From Crotalaria pallida (taxonomy: Eukaryota; Streptophyta; Magnoliopsida; Fabales; Fabaceae): a DNA stretch of 64,000 bases. The stretch spans positions 1,614,501 to 1,678,500 of the forward strand of contig CM075650.1 of assembly GCA_037953625.1 (NCBI GenBank). Reading direction: 5' to 3'. The notes beneath the pieces are model-generated. The model made no database searches. It worked only from the letters and a program-made list of their open reading frames with translations, and had not been told where the DNA came from. This document shows positions 10,099 through 20,886 of the stretch, piece by piece (position 1 is the stretch's first letter; every line of letters begins with the position of its first letter). Position numbers and translations under genes: made by a program.

Positions 10099-11843
10099 CG
10101 GGACTCATTGAAGGGATGCACCAAGGATGAGCCGACCATTAGGACTAAGCCGTAATTTAAATTCCTTAAGAGAATCTAAAAGACATTAACAAATTCGGTG
10201 AGGTATGAGTGTCGTATCGAAGTAGTGGAGAGGAAGGAACCATAAGTATCTACGGATACTTAGGAGGAGATTGCAATAGGGGAGGACAATGACGGTGATA
10301 CGTCAAGAAGTCTAGAGTACTTTCGAGGCGGAATGAATCCCACAAGTGGCGTACTAACGTGGTAGGGATTGGGTCCAATGCCGTGGCAAGTTCTGCTTTC
10401 GAAGCTAGAACAGTACTGTCGCCCCCTAGATTGCAAATCTTGAACAGTGAGAGGGACTGGAACGGGGCATTGTGATTTGCCACTGCGTGGACAGTGAGCC
10501 TAATTAATGATAATGAATGAATTGAATTGATTTGAGGATGTATTCCTCCTGGTCTGGGATCACATGTTGTGAGACAACTGTCGTGCCCGCGTGGTAAAGG
10601 TCCTGTACTCCTGTTTGCTTCTGACTAGGTTGGGTGGTTGACCGAGGAGATGTAGACGTGTGTGAACTCAATGATGCTTCCCCCTCATCATTGATGCTAA
10701 CCGAAATGATAAGACGTAAAGAACTAAGATATTCTAGAGATAAGCGTAATAATAATAATAATTATGATAATAATATTAATATCAAGTAATGGATAAGATT
10801 TATAAGTGGAATATGATATGAGTACCTTGGAGCATGCGTTGAGTGAGAAGATAAGGAATGAAGGAGAAGTACCAAGGTTGAGAATGTGGTCTCAAGAAAT
10901 CTTTTAAAACATATTATGAATGATTGAATGTATGTTCATGATTATACCCTGATGATGATTGTGGGTTGTTTTGATTATGTTTTATTGTGCTTGATTTAAT
11001 TTGTTATAGTTATTTTGTCTTAATATTTACCTGATGTAATCCCACATAGTCGACATTGCCGTTTTGGGTAGCTCACTCTCTCTATCATTTATGTTCTGTC
11101 GTGTATAACTCCTGTACGGATCCTAGATGGCCAATATTGCCAAATATCAGTTGATGCGGGAAATAGGAGCATCTCCACGGAGAGGAGATAATAGTACTAT
11201 GTCGGTCTATGTGATGTTCTTCATAGAGATTCCACGTAGAAGGGCAGAGCTGGCCGAGAAGATTGCTGCCCCGGAGATAGAGACAGATGGCGTGTCAGAC
11301 GACCCTACGGTGGAGATTGCTGAGGAGGCCGAGGAGGAGGATCCCGACCTATGGTGTGAGGATGACCCGGAGGAGTATCTTAGTGATGAAGACTGGTTCT
11401 TTAGCCCTGATGATCTGCTGGCAGATGATGAGGGCGAGTGATAGAGCAGTGATTAGAATGCAAATGTTAGTAAAGGTCCATGACTAGTAATTAGGTAATT
11501 TCCCTTTTGAGTAATGTATTCCACCACAAGTTCTTAGGATCCTGGTGATGTCAGGCTGTAACCTCAACAAGTTTATTTCAAGTACTAATGTTTTGTAAAT
11601 TAATCGAATGGGCTATCTGGCTTAAATGATGTTTTGGAAAACGAGTTTCAAAGTGCGGTGTCTTGTGACATCTCGGTTTGAAACTTGAAAAGGGTTAGGT
11701 CCATGAGAACGTTAATTTTTAATGATGACCAAGTTTCAAAACGAAAATGTTCTCACGAGTACGTAACACTTGTTTTAAAAAAAATGGCCCTAATTTTCAC
11801 TTAAAATGATTATGGTTTCAAGTTGCCAAATCGGGGTGTTACA
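10099..11843 (+). repeat. LarB2 5' LTR, 3' portion
   Basis: From 10104 it aligns with 26838 and 43878 onward of the LarB3 LTRs (TCATTGAAGGGATGCACC start) and ends GGGGTGTTACA at 11843. It contains the LTR ORF 11127-11441. Its first part is beyond the LarB1/TekA insertions. Confidence 0.88.
11127..11441 (+). CDS. LarB LTR ORF, LarB2 copy (104 aa acidic protein)
   Basis: ATG follows an acceptor-like TAG (GGATCCTAG|ATGGCC). The protein aligns along its length with the 114-aa LarB3 copy: MAN..YQ..REI, a PRRG turn, MF.I.IPRRRAEL, then an acidic half with EEEDPDLW, EEY.SDE.W and SP..LL.DD. Indels between copies keep the frame. There is no signal peptide or membrane segment and no recognised family. 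Strong acidity with a basic RRR patch could suit protein or nucleic-acid binding, but function is unknown. It is the only conserved ORF in the family. Confidence 0.55.
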   Translation: MANIAKYQLMREIGASPRRGDNSTMSVYVMFFIEIPRRRAELAEKIAAPEIETDGVSDDPTVEIAEEAEEEDPDLWCEDDPEEYLSDEDWFFSPDDLLADDEGE

Positions 11844-11847
11844 GTTG

Positions 11848-11859
11848 TGGTATCAGAGC
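11848..11859 (+). promoter_or_regulatory. LarB2 primer binding site
   Basis: TGGTATCAGAGC, 4 nt after the LTR end at 11843. It is the same initiator-Met type as in the Tekay elements, so the same kind of machinery could move this family. Confidence 0.92.
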
Positions 11860-12170
11860 GATGGTTGATCTAAGAACTTTTGTGTGTGGACTTACGTACT
11901 CTACCGTGTGACTCTGAGTGTGCGCTAGTCGTAAGATAACAATAGGTAAGGATAGGACCGCTAGGGATGCATCGATTGTATCTCCGGACAGCGTAGTTCT
12001 CATCTGCAATGGAATTCGGCCGCTGTACTCGGTGCTATCATGAGACGTAAGCTGGTGATTCAAATCTTCTTGTTGAACTTCTTTCTGATGTGAACCTCTT
12101 ATTGTTTGAAGTAACCTTTGAGCTTTTGACCTGAGATCTTGTCTTGTGACTAGAACTCTTCTTTCTTGTT
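11860..12170 (+). other. LarB2 interior, first part, non-coding
   Basis: Aligns with 38535-38880 of LarB3 (shared GTGACTCTGAGTG and AACTCTTCTT blocks). No open frame is conserved between the copies. It ends at the Ath1 insertion site. Confidence 0.75.
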
Positions 12171-12175
12171 GCAAC

Positions 12176-13231
12176 TGATCGAGGCCGTACCCGATCAAAA
12201 TAAAAGGTGTTTATTCTGTAGTACTAGGAAGGTGATCCTAGGTCGTTTCCCAGCGAATATCGGTCTAGGCAAAGTATCAAACACGTAGTGTGCAGTAAAA
12301 TGGGGGGGGGGGGGTTTTTGTGTGTGACAAATGTGAAGAACAAAACATAAACAGAATATAAAAACTAAGAAAATCAGAAACAAAAGCGGGCAAACCCCTT
12401 TGGCTACGTACACTACTCAATCCTAGCTCACTAAAGATCGATTCCTCTCCTCTCCTCTGTCCAACTCGTGATAACCAAATACTAAGCGAAAATTCAGTTA
12501 TCACTCCAAACCCTAACTTCTAATTAAGCATCAGAAACCAGAATTGGAGTTTTTACGAGTTAATACAAATTAAGCATTTATATTCATGTATTATCTCTAC
12601 GAAATGGAATTAAGCAAACCACTACACATCGATAAACATGAAAACAGAGAAGAGAAAATGAAATTGCATTAATAACAAGAGCTCAAGAGTAGATAATACA
12701 ATACCAAAGGGATTAACCCTTGAAGTCTAGCCTTCCATGGCCATAAAATGAAGAAAAACGAGTAGAAATGGGGAAGAACAAAACCCTAGCAGCCACCACC
12801 ACTTGGGAGAGCCAAGAGAGAAGTTCTAACCTAGAGAGAGAGTGAGAAATCTGAAATGGGAGTGTGTCTTTGGGGGTTACACGAATTTTCCCTCTTTAGT
12901 CATGAAAATGGGCCTAAAACATGGGCCCAAGTCCTAAGAAACACTATTCTGAACATTACAATTAAAAAGGGACCTAAATGCAAATTACAATCTTCACTTC
13001 AATACTTCAATCTTCATTTCCAAACTTCCCAAAGTGTCCTTGTGCCAAATATTACCTGAAAATAGAAATAGAATTAATTAGGCTAAATAATTCCAAATTA
13101 AACAATATTCGGAATATTAGTCCAATAAACTCTAAATCAATAAATCAAGCTAATCAATGTCAAATGGGCAACAAGTATCAATAATAGGAGTAAAATAATG
13201 CAAGGAATAATGGGAAATAAAATGCTCATCA
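12176..13231 (-). repeat. Ath1 3' LTR (1056 bp)
   Basis: Same sequence as 18421-19473 except for a run of 13 G at 12302-12314 (10 in the other copy). On the minus strand it begins TGATGAGC and ends CTCGATCA. The short open frames in it occur in both LTRs and are not genes. Confidence 0.96.
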
Positions 13232-13270
13232 AATACCCCCACACTTATCCTTTTGCACTCCTGGGCAAAA
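13232..13270 (-). promoter_or_regulatory. Ath1 terminal polypurine tract and hairpin
   Basis: On the minus strand AAGTGTGGGGGTATT (complement of 13232-13246) abuts the 3' LTR. Just upstream, TTTTGC and GCAAAA (13251-13270) pair around an eight-base loop that contains AGGA closed by C-G. The same arrangement is at 29336-29374 in Ath2. Confidence 0.75.
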
Positions 13271-14697
13271 CCAAAAGATAGGACTATGAAGATCAATATG
13301 CACCAAAGTGAATCATGCAACAAGATGACTACAACTAAGAAATGCAAACCTAAGAGATTACATACTTCACAATGAATTCTAGGAAATGCAAAGAAATGGG
13401 CAAACTCAAGCACACAAAATGGTTAAGGATCAAAGAGTCAAAGCATCCGCGAACATCATCCAATTACTTCAAGTATGCAAAGAAACCAATGACATCAAGA
13501 GGATAGTCACAAAGATGATAGAAACTCACAAGGATCACTCAAAAGTGTTTACACTCAAGTGTTTGGGGTTAATCATTATTTACACTCAAGGCACATCATG
13601 AAAAACAAACACAACCATAAGCTTGACAAGCCTCTAACATCAACCATCAACACACATGCACAAAATGATCAAAAGGTCTTTTAAGGGTTGTAATGGGGCC
13701 AAGGACAAGGTAGGATAAAAATATGGGAATGTAGCTAAAACCAAGGGAATAGAGGAGCAATGGGGAATAAGTAAAAAGTAAGCAAAATCCACCCCAAAAT
13801 CAACAACCACTAATTCCAATCCTCTTTGCCTCAACAACCTTTTATTCACTTTTTTTTTTTTCTCTTCTTTTTTTTCTTCTTTTTTATTTTTGCATTTTTT
13901 TTTTATTTTTTTTTTGTTTTTGAGAGATATACAAAAAGAAAAGAAGAAACAACACAAATGGCATGAAGATGAAGCCATAGTTACAACAACCAAAGAGGCA
14001 TAACCAAGAACTAAACCAATTGAAGCATAGAGCACACTTCTTACCTAATACCCATTCCCAAAACAATTCCAAAGCTCCAAAATTCCCTAAGGTTAGGACA
14101 ATCATGGTTTTTCAGTCATAGGCTTGTAATGAGCTAAAGAACAAGGAAATGGATAAAAAGGCTCAAAGGGGCTAGCAAAGGATACATTCATTCAAGGTAG
14201 GCTCATATGGCTAGTAGTTTATTCAAGAAAGAAAGTGCCTAAATCATTTCAAAATGTGCATGAGCAATCAAGTATCAACAAGAGTCAAGTCAAGTTCTAG
14301 AGTGCAAGTAATCCAGAGTGCAATCACACATGAAAGAAAATTAGGTGGCATATATAGCAATCCACCCACAATTAAGGCTCAAATCCTCACAAAAGGGACA
14401 ATTCTATCACAGTGTTACCACCTCTTAATTATCAAAAGCAACTTTACACACAGAAATGCATGAATTCAGACACAAGATACCAAAACTCTACTAAAATGAA
14501 GCAAAAACATGCAAGAAAATGCCCAAAACTAAGCAAAACCTAAAAAAAAAAATCAAAGCAAAATATGCAACCTAAACTACTCTCCCCCCCACACTTAAAT
14601 CACACATTGTCCTCAATGTAACACAATCAGCAGAATCAGATAGATATAGACAAGTGCAATGAAAGTAGTGAAGAAGGAGAAAAGAAAACTCCCGAAG
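13271..14697 (-). other. Ath1 3' non-coding region
   Basis: About 1.4 kb without a supported ORF. It contains T-rich low-complexity runs at about 13848-13920 and an internal polypurine motif (14581-14596) preceded by a hairpin (14604-14619). The corresponding region of Ath2 (29375-30822) is collinear, including the T-rich runs. Env-like ORFs found in some Athila elements are absent. Confidence 0.75.
14581..14619 (-). promoter_or_regulatory. Ath1 internal polypurine motif and AGGA-loop hairpin
   Basis: On the minus strand ACATTG and CAATGT pair around AGGA (14604-14619), followed after a short gap by AAGTGTGGGGGGGAGA (14581-14596). This is a second PPT-like signal about 1.35 kb before the terminal one. 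Ath2 has it at 30704-30743. Confidence 0.65.
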
Positions 14698-17600
14698 TCA
14701 TGGTGGGAAGAAGGTGAGTGCTCTCTTCAGCGGATCGAATGCCATCTTGCATTGGTCTCCTAATCGAAGGACTATGTTTCTGAAGTTCACAAGTGGCACC
14801 CCAGGTAGATATGCTAAAGTCCATCCGACTGCCCTCTTGTTCTGTCTAATCATATCTAGCAGTTTCTCCTCTTGATCAACAGAAAGTGAGGTAGAGATGA
14901 TCACTGGGAGTTTCTGCTCATCCTCAAAGTAAGCATATTTGAGATGAGGAGGGAGGGGCTCCAGGTCCAATGAGGGTGCCTGCATAATGGATGGAACTAA
15001 AGGGACAGTAGAAATGGATTCTGCTGCCTGCACCTGAACAAAAGAATCAGACTCTTGCATAACAGAGAGGGGGTTAGCAAAATCTATAATATGAGAGTCA
15101 TCAACAGATGCAGTGTCAGAAGCTAGAAATTGATCAATGCATGACATGCACATTTCGGAATCAGTACATGCAGGACAAGAAAATGAGTCTGTAAATGATG
15201 GCAAATCAGGATCATGCAAAACATGAAGCACATGTTCATCAATCTCATCAAGAAAGTCTATATGAAAGACAGAGTGATCCTCAGGAAAATGTTTCATAGC
15301 ATGGAAAATGTCAAATCGGATCACACTGCCATCAAACTCCATGGAAAGTGAACCTGAATGCACATCTATCTTGGTTCGGGCTGTTTTCAAAAATGGCCTC
15401 CCCAAAATAATAGGAACAGCATTACGGGGGGAGTCATCTTCCATATCAAGTATGTAAAAATCAGCAGGGAAGATCAGCTCTTCAACCCGAACCAAGACAT
15501 CCTCTATCAAACCTGCAGGGTGGGCAGTACTTCTATTTGCCAATTGAATCACCACACCCGTAGGTTGAAGAGGTCCAAGAGAAAGAGACTTAAAAACAGA
15601 CATAGGCATGACATTTATGGATGCTCCTAAATCTAGCATAGCATTTTCAAACTTCACATTGCCTATGATGCAAGGTATAGAGAAAGTTCCAGGATCCTTA
15701 CATTTTTCAGGAATGTGAGGGATAGGTTTACCTATGAGAGCGGAGACATTCCTTCCCATGCTTATCCTCTCATTGCCCTTGAGTCTTCTCTTATTAGTGC
15801 ACAACTCCTTAAGGAACTTCGCGTACCTTGGAATTTGTTTTATTACATCAAGAAGGGGTATGTTGACTTCCACCTTCCTGAATGTGTCAAGAATATCCTT
15901 GTCCACCTCTTCCACCCTTTTGTTTTGAGGCACTCTTGGTGGGAATGGAAGAGGAATGGGAGGAGGTTGCAGGACAACAGCAGGTTTTGTGGTTGAGCTT
16001 GAGGAAGGTTGAGTTGGATGACTCTCCTTGGTGCTAGGGTGTTCACCTTCCTCTATCACTTGGCTCTTCCCTTTAGAGGAAGCTAGAGCATCATTGTTGA
16101 GGTGAGGTTGTGGTGTGGGTCTGACAATCTGCTTTCCTGACCTCAGGTTGATGGCACTCACATTCTGATTCTGAGGGTTGATCACTGTTTGGGAAGGTAA
16201 CTTGTCAGAATTTTGAGATTGCAAGTTGTTGAGAGAAGTTGCCATTTGACCCATCTGATTTGTCAAAGTCTGGATGGATACCTCTTGTCTCTGAATGGCT
16301 GCTCTAGTTTCTTGTTGAAATTGGAGGTTTTGCATGGTCATTTGCCTCACCAACTCCTCCAAGGTAGGTTGGTTGGATGGAGGGGCTGATGGTGCAGGAT
16401 GAACCACTTGCTGTTGTTGTTGCCTTTGCTGTTGGATTGGAGGAGGTACATATGGTGGTCTGCTCGGTCCAGCGGTGTTCTGAAATGGAACATTAGGAGG
16501 AGGTTGTTGTTGATCAGACCACTTCAGATTGGGATGGTTCCTCCATCCAGGGTTGTATCTATTGGAAGAGAGGTCATGATTGTGTTGTTGTGGACCTCTA
16601 TTGTTGTATATGTTTGCTGCATAGGCCTCGGGTTGGTCACCACTGGTCATCGGCTGTTGCTGCTGAAGGGAAGGGCATGCATCTGTGGGGTGCTCAATGG
16701 ATGTGCATATGCCACACACTCTAGCAGGAAGTATCATCTTTTTCTGATTGACAGCCAATTGTGTGACCAATGTTGTGAGAGAATCAATTTTCTGCTCAAG
16801 CTTCTCAACCTTGCCCGAGTCTGCACCAACATCATTTACATCCCTCACAACTATTGCATCACTGTTGCTTCTTGCATGGAATTGTTGACAATTGGAAGCC
16901 ATCTTCTCAATTTTGCTCCTGGCTTGTAAGGGTGTCATATCTCCCAATGTACCACCACTTGCAGCATCTACCATGTTTCTTTCCATGAAGTTGAGACCTT
17001 CATAAAAGTACTGGATGAGAAGCTGCTCTGAGATCTGATGGTGAGGGCAGGAAGCACACAACCTCTTGAATCTCTCCCAATAATCATAGAGACTCTCTCC
17101 ATGTTGTTGCCTGATACCAGAAATTTCCTTTCTGATTGCAGTGGTCCTATTTGCAGGGAAGAATTTTTCCAGAAATGCCCTCTTCAAGTCATCCCAGCTT
17201 GTGATGGAACCAGGGGCCAAGTCAGATAACCAATCTTGTGCTAGACCCTCTAAGGAATGTGGAAATGCTCTGAGACAGACATGATCCTCTTGCACATCAT
17301 GTGGTTTCATTGTGGTGCACACTATATGGAATTTCTTGAGATGCTTATGAGGATCCTCACCTGCAAGACCATGAAACTTGGGCAACAAATGGATTAGTCC
17401 TGTTCTAAGCTCAAAAGGAACATCCTCATCAGGATACCGGATACACGAGTCTTCAATAGTGAAGTCAGGTGCAGCCAGCTCCCTAAGTGTCCTTTCCCTT
17501 GGTGGGGGTTGAGCCATGTTATCACAATATATAGAATCAGATTGAATAAAAGTAGAAGGAATAGAAGAAATAGAAACAGAATCAGAATTAGATGGACTAT

Positions 17601-17718
17601 AAGATGACTCTGACTCACTATCTAATGACTGATTCCTATTTTGTCTAACTAATCTGTGATAAGTTCTATCAATTTCAGGGTTATAAGGATGCAAATAACT
17701 TGGGTTGCCCCTAGTCAT
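14698..17718 (-). CDS. gag: Ath1 Gag-protease polyprotein (1006 codons, intact)
   Basis: A single ORF from ATG at 17718. It has the Athila-type N-terminus (MTRGNPSYLHPYNPEIDRTY, then AQPPPRERTLRELAAPDF), a Gag domain with AFLEKFFPANRTTAIRKEI, a CX2CX4HX4C knuckle at about residues 335-348 (CGICTSIEHPTDAC), Gln-rich low-complexity linkers, and an aspartic protease with DLGASINVMP at about 696-705. It then enters the pre-RT region (EEKLLDMIRQNKRAVGWTLA) and joins directly to a remnant of the RT/RNase H boundary (GDQCKMAFDPLKRAL) before stopping. RT, RNase H and integrase are missing. An unbroken 3-kb frame in a pol-less element suggests that Gag is still useful. Confidence 0.9.
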   Translation of the reverse strand: MTRGNPSYLHPYNPEIDRTYHRLVRQNRNQSLDSESESSYSPSNSDSVSISSIPSTFIQSDSIYCDNMAQPPPRERTLRELAAPDFTIEDSCIRYPDEDVPFELRTGLIHLLPKFHGLAGEDPHKHLKKFHIVCTTMKPHDVQEDHVCLRAFPHSLEGLAQDWLSDLAPGSITSWDDLKRAFLEKFFPANRTTAIRKEISGIRQQHGESLYDYWERFKRLCASCPHHQISEQLLIQYFYEGLNFMERNMVDAASGGTLGDMTPLQARSKIEKMASNCQQFHARSNSDAIVVRDVNDVGADSGKVEKLEQKIDSLTTLVTQLAVNQKKMILPARVCGICTSIEHPTDACPSLQQQQPMTSGDQPEAYAANIYNNRGPQQHNHDLSSNRYNPGWRNHPNLKWSDQQQPPPNVPFQNTAGPSRPPYVPPPIQQQRQQQQQVVHPAPSAPPSNQPTLEELVRQMTMQNLQFQQETRAAIQRQEVSIQTLTNQMGQMATSLNNLQSQNSDKLPSQTVINPQNQNVSAINLRSGKQIVRPTPQPHLNNDALASSKGKSQVIEEGEHPSTKESHPTQPSSSSTTKPAVVLQPPPIPLPFPPRVPQNKRVEEVDKDILDTFRKVEVNIPLLDVIKQIPRYAKFLKELCTNKRRLKGNERISMGRNVSALIGKPIPHIPEKCKDPGTFSIPCIIGNVKFENAMLDLGASINVMPMSVFKSLSLGPLQPTGVVIQLANRSTAHPAGLIEDVLVRVEELIFPADFYILDMEDDSPRNAVPIILGRPFLKTARTKIDVHSGSLSMEFDGSVIRFDIFHAMKHFPEDHSVFHIDFLDEIDEHVLHVLHDPDLPSFTDSFSCPACTDSEMCMSCIDQFLASDTASVDDSHIIDFANPLSVMQESDSFVQVQAAESISTVPLVPSIMQAPSLDLEPLPPHLKYAYFEDEQKLPVIISTSLSVDQEEKLLDMIRQNKRAVGWTLAYLPGVPLVNFRNIVLRLGDQCKMAFDPLKRALTFFPP

Positions 17719-18397
17719 GTACTGAACAGAACAGCATCAACCATAGCATACTGTAACAGATATGCATGACCAAAATCGGCAACAAAATTTATTATTTTTT
17801 AAAATTTTTTTCTTTATTTTTTTCAGCACCCTAAAATCATGAAAACATATCACATAAAGTTTGAGGACAAAATTCAAAAGGGAACCAAGTCAAAGAATTA
17901 AAACAGTGACCAAAAACTAAGAAAATAGAACTTGTAAAATAAAAAAGAAATAGTAAACAGGCTTTTTCAGGATCCAAACGAAGGGGTTTTCTGACGAAGT
18001 GAGAAAAATCAGATTATTCAGAAAATTCCCTTCGATTTGATATAAAATTCGTCCAATTCCGACAACCTGATCAAAAGTTATGCCTATTTATAGTAAGTGC
18101 TGCTGAAACTTGGAAAATTTTTCTGGAACTCACAAACAGTGCATATCTGAGTGTCTGTGATGCATCAAAACACTAATATATGATGAAACAAGTGTGGATA
18201 CCAATTTTCGTGCAAAAATTCCACCCGCAGCTATGTTGAATGGCACTCACAGAATCACTAGAATAGCATCAGTTGTGCAGAACAGCAAATCAGCAAACAG
18301 GGCAACTTTCAATCAGTTATCAGAATGCTTATTCACACACTAACTACACTAACTAATCTAATTAACTACTGTATGATCTTTGGCAAGAACCGATAGT
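17719..18397 (-). other. Ath1 5' leader
   Basis: Roughly 680 bp of AT-rich non-coding sequence between primer site and gag ATG. It aligns well with 36495-37180 of Ath2. No ORF is seen. Confidence 0.75.
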
Positions 18398-18415
18398 TCC
18401 CCGGCAACGGCGCCA
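18398..18415 (-). promoter_or_regulatory. Ath1 primer binding site (Asp tRNA type)
   Basis: Minus-strand TGGCGCCGTTGCCGGGGA, five bases inside the 5' LTR end. It is complementary to the 3' end of plant Asp tRNA, the usual Athila primer. Confidence 0.92.
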
Positions 18416-18420
18416 AATTT

Positions 18421-19473
18421 TGATCGAGGCCGTACCCGATCAAAATAAAAGGTGTTTATTCTGTAGTACTAGGAAGGTGATCCTAGGTCGTTTCCCAGCG
18501 AATATCGGTCTAGGCAAAGTATCAAACACGTAGTGTGCAGTAAAATGGGGGGGGGGTTTTTGTGTGTGACAAATGTGAAGAACAAAACATAAACAGAATA
18601 TAAAAACTAAGAAAATCAGAAACAAAAGCGGGCAAACCCCTTTGGCTACGTACACTACTCAATCCTAGCTCACTAAAGATCGATTCCTCTCCTCTCCTCT
18701 GTCCAACTCGTGATAACCAAATACTAAGCGAAAATTCAGTTATCACTCCAAACCCTAACTTCTAATTAAGCATCAGAAACCAGAATTGGAGTTTTTACGA
18801 GTTAATACAAATTAAGCATTTATATTCATGTATTATCTCTACGAAATGGAATTAAGCAAACCACTACACATCGATAAACATGAAAACAGAGAAGAGAAAA
18901 TGAAATTGCATTAATAACAAGAGCTCAAGAGTAGATAATACAATACCAAAGGGATTAACCCTTGAAGTCTAGCCTTCCATGGCCATAAAATGAAGAAAAA
19001 CGAGTAGAAATGGGGAAGAACAAAACCCTAGCAGCCACCACCACTTGGGAGAGCCAAGAGAGAAGTTCTAACCTAGAGAGAGAGTGAGAAATCTGAAATG
19101 GGAGTGTGTCTTTGGGGGTTACACGAATTTTCCCTCTTTAGTCATGAAAATGGGCCTAAAACATGGGCCCAAGTCCTAAGAAACACTATTCTGAACATTA
19201 CAATTAAAAAGGGACCTAAATGCAAATTACAATCTTCACTTCAATACTTCAATCTTCATTTCCAAACTTCCCAAAGTGTCCTTGTGCCAAATATTACCTG
19301 AAAATAGAAATAGAATTAATTAGGCTAAATAATTCCAAATTAAACAATATTCGGAATATTAGTCCAATAAACTCTAAATCAATAAATCAAGCTAATCAAT
19401 GTCAAATGGGCAACAAGTATCAATAATAGGAGTAAAATAATGCAAGGAATAATGGGAAATAAAATGCTCATCA
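18421..19473 (-). repeat. Ath1 5' LTR (1053 bp)
   Basis: Near-identical to 12176-13231; the only difference noticed is the G-run (10 G at 18547-18556). It ends next to GCAAC. Confidence 0.96.
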
Positions 19474-19478
19474 GCAAC

Positions 19479-20849
19479 ATTCTTTGCAAAACCCATGGAT
19501 TTTGCCAAATTGCTTTGGCAGAATGTTTGAAATAGCCTTCTTCAGAAAATTCTTAGCCCTTGTTTTGTCAAGAAGCTTGATGAATTGCTACAAACATTGA
19601 TAAAACCCAAAGTTTTCTCTCTAACCTTGCTTAAATATTTGTCCTCTCCTAAAGCTCTATTGAGAATGAAAAACCCTGATATCCGACATCCGTCATACAG
19701 GTGTTCTTAGGTTAGATAGTGGGTGGTGAAGTGTCGTAAGGCAAGAATTGTAAGTATCAAGGAGACTAAGGATTGGTTGACATGAATGATAAGAGGTGTG
19801 AGTTTTGGAGAAGGTAGGAAAACCCTTTAGAGTCATAGGAAGGTGGTGAGTTATGTAAAATAGGTAGGAATTAGAATTTTGAGGGCGGATTGATCAAAAT
19901 AATGACCTAGTTGGTGATAGGATGAGCAGGAATTGAGAAATTATTCAGGATCCGAGTTCCCAAGTGTCTTAATCTGAGGGAGAAGAGTGGTTAAGTAGAG
20001 GAGAACAGATGGTAATGCGGTAACGTTGAGTCGCTGAAGTGGTGGAACTTGTGATTAGAACCCTTAGGTGCGACCCAAAGTTAGGATGAAGAGTTAAGAC
20101 AAGACGTTTTGAGGAATAATAGGTCTCGGAACTGAAGGAATGTTGATGGTATAGAACCCGTGATGGATAGAAAAGTTGGCAAAAGGTTTAGAATGTCTAA
20201 GTTGTATGATTAAGTGTTTAGAATAGAAAGGGAAATAGTGCGTATCTCTTGAGGATTAGTGGCAGTTAAGCAAACGGGGAGATGAGATAGTAACCCTAGA
20301 AGTTGGATAGGGGCAAATAATGGACGGAGTGTGAGACAATAAAAGGTTAGATTGGGATTAGGTGGCGAGAAATTGTGTAAGACTGAGAGAGATGTGATAA
20401 GGGATGAGAGTTTTAGGGGTGAAGTTGTGATTAAAGAGGTAGTGTGTGGAGGTATGATTTATTAAAGTTGGGGAGCAAGCGAATATGTGAAATTTTAGGA
20501 AATAGCTTGACTTGGCTTGAACTGATGAGGAAGAACATAATCCCATGAAGTACTAGAACTTGACCCAATGAGTCTAACTCTGTTATGTCTGGATAGTGTT
20601 CGGATATCTTGAACCTCTTTATTCTTTTGCTTTCCGTGAAGCCTATATTGTTTGAACCCCACCTCGTTTGTTGTTGAAAGTACCCCGAGAGATTACTTTT
20701 GTAAGTAATCTGTTTGATTTAATTTGCTCGTATGGACCATAGATAGACAATATGCGACCGCGGATGTTTGCAACGATTGCTGCAGTTAAAGAACCGAGAG
20801 ATTATTCAAAGGAGTTAAGCGTCTATAGATGAGGTTCGCTCTACCCAGC
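19479..20849 (+). other. LarB2 interior, second part, non-coding
   Basis: Aligns with 38860-40048 of LarB3 (shared CAAATTGCTTTGGCA, GACATCCG(T/A)CATACAG and GATTTATT-AGGTTGGGGAGCAAG blocks) at clearly lower identity than the LarB3 LTRs share with each other. No frame is open in both copies, so it is probably non-coding template. Confidence 0.75.
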
Positions 20850-20886
20850 ATTTCTCGAGGATGAGAAATCTGCAAGTTGGGGAGAA
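20850..20886 (+). promoter_or_regulatory. LarB2 pre-PPT hairpin and polypurine tract
   Basis: ATTTCTCG (20850-20857) pairs with TGAGAAAT (20862-20869) around AGGA, with one G-T wobble. The tract AAGTTGGGGAGAA (20874-20886) abuts the LTR start. Confidence 0.8.

Larger units (their letters stand above)
12176..19473 (-). mobile_element. Ath1: Athila-like element lacking RT, RNase H and integrase
   Basis: A 7.3-kb minus-strand element with LTRs 18421-19473 (5') and 12176-13231 (3'), an Asp-tRNA primer site, one intact gag-protease ORF and a long non-coding 3' region. Against Ath2 it lacks the whole RT-RNase H-integrase block through two deletions. I found no substitution between its LTRs, only a G-run of 13 versus 10. 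It is therefore recent and must have used enzymes from another element. Confidence 0.93.
12171..19478. repeat. Target-site duplication of Ath1 (GCAAC)
   Basis: GCAAC at 12171-12175 and again at 19474-19478 flanks the TG...CA ends of Ath1 exactly. It confirms a single integration with no later rearrangement. Confidence 0.97.

Noticed and set aside
13640..14105. Minus-strand ORFs with Lys-rich runs in the Ath1 3' region
   Set aside because: They translate A/T homopolymers, and the collinear Ath2 region does not keep the frame.
18398..18415. tRNA genes at the primer sites
   Set aside because: Only 12-18 bases match tRNA 3' ends; no cloverleaf. They are primer binding sites.
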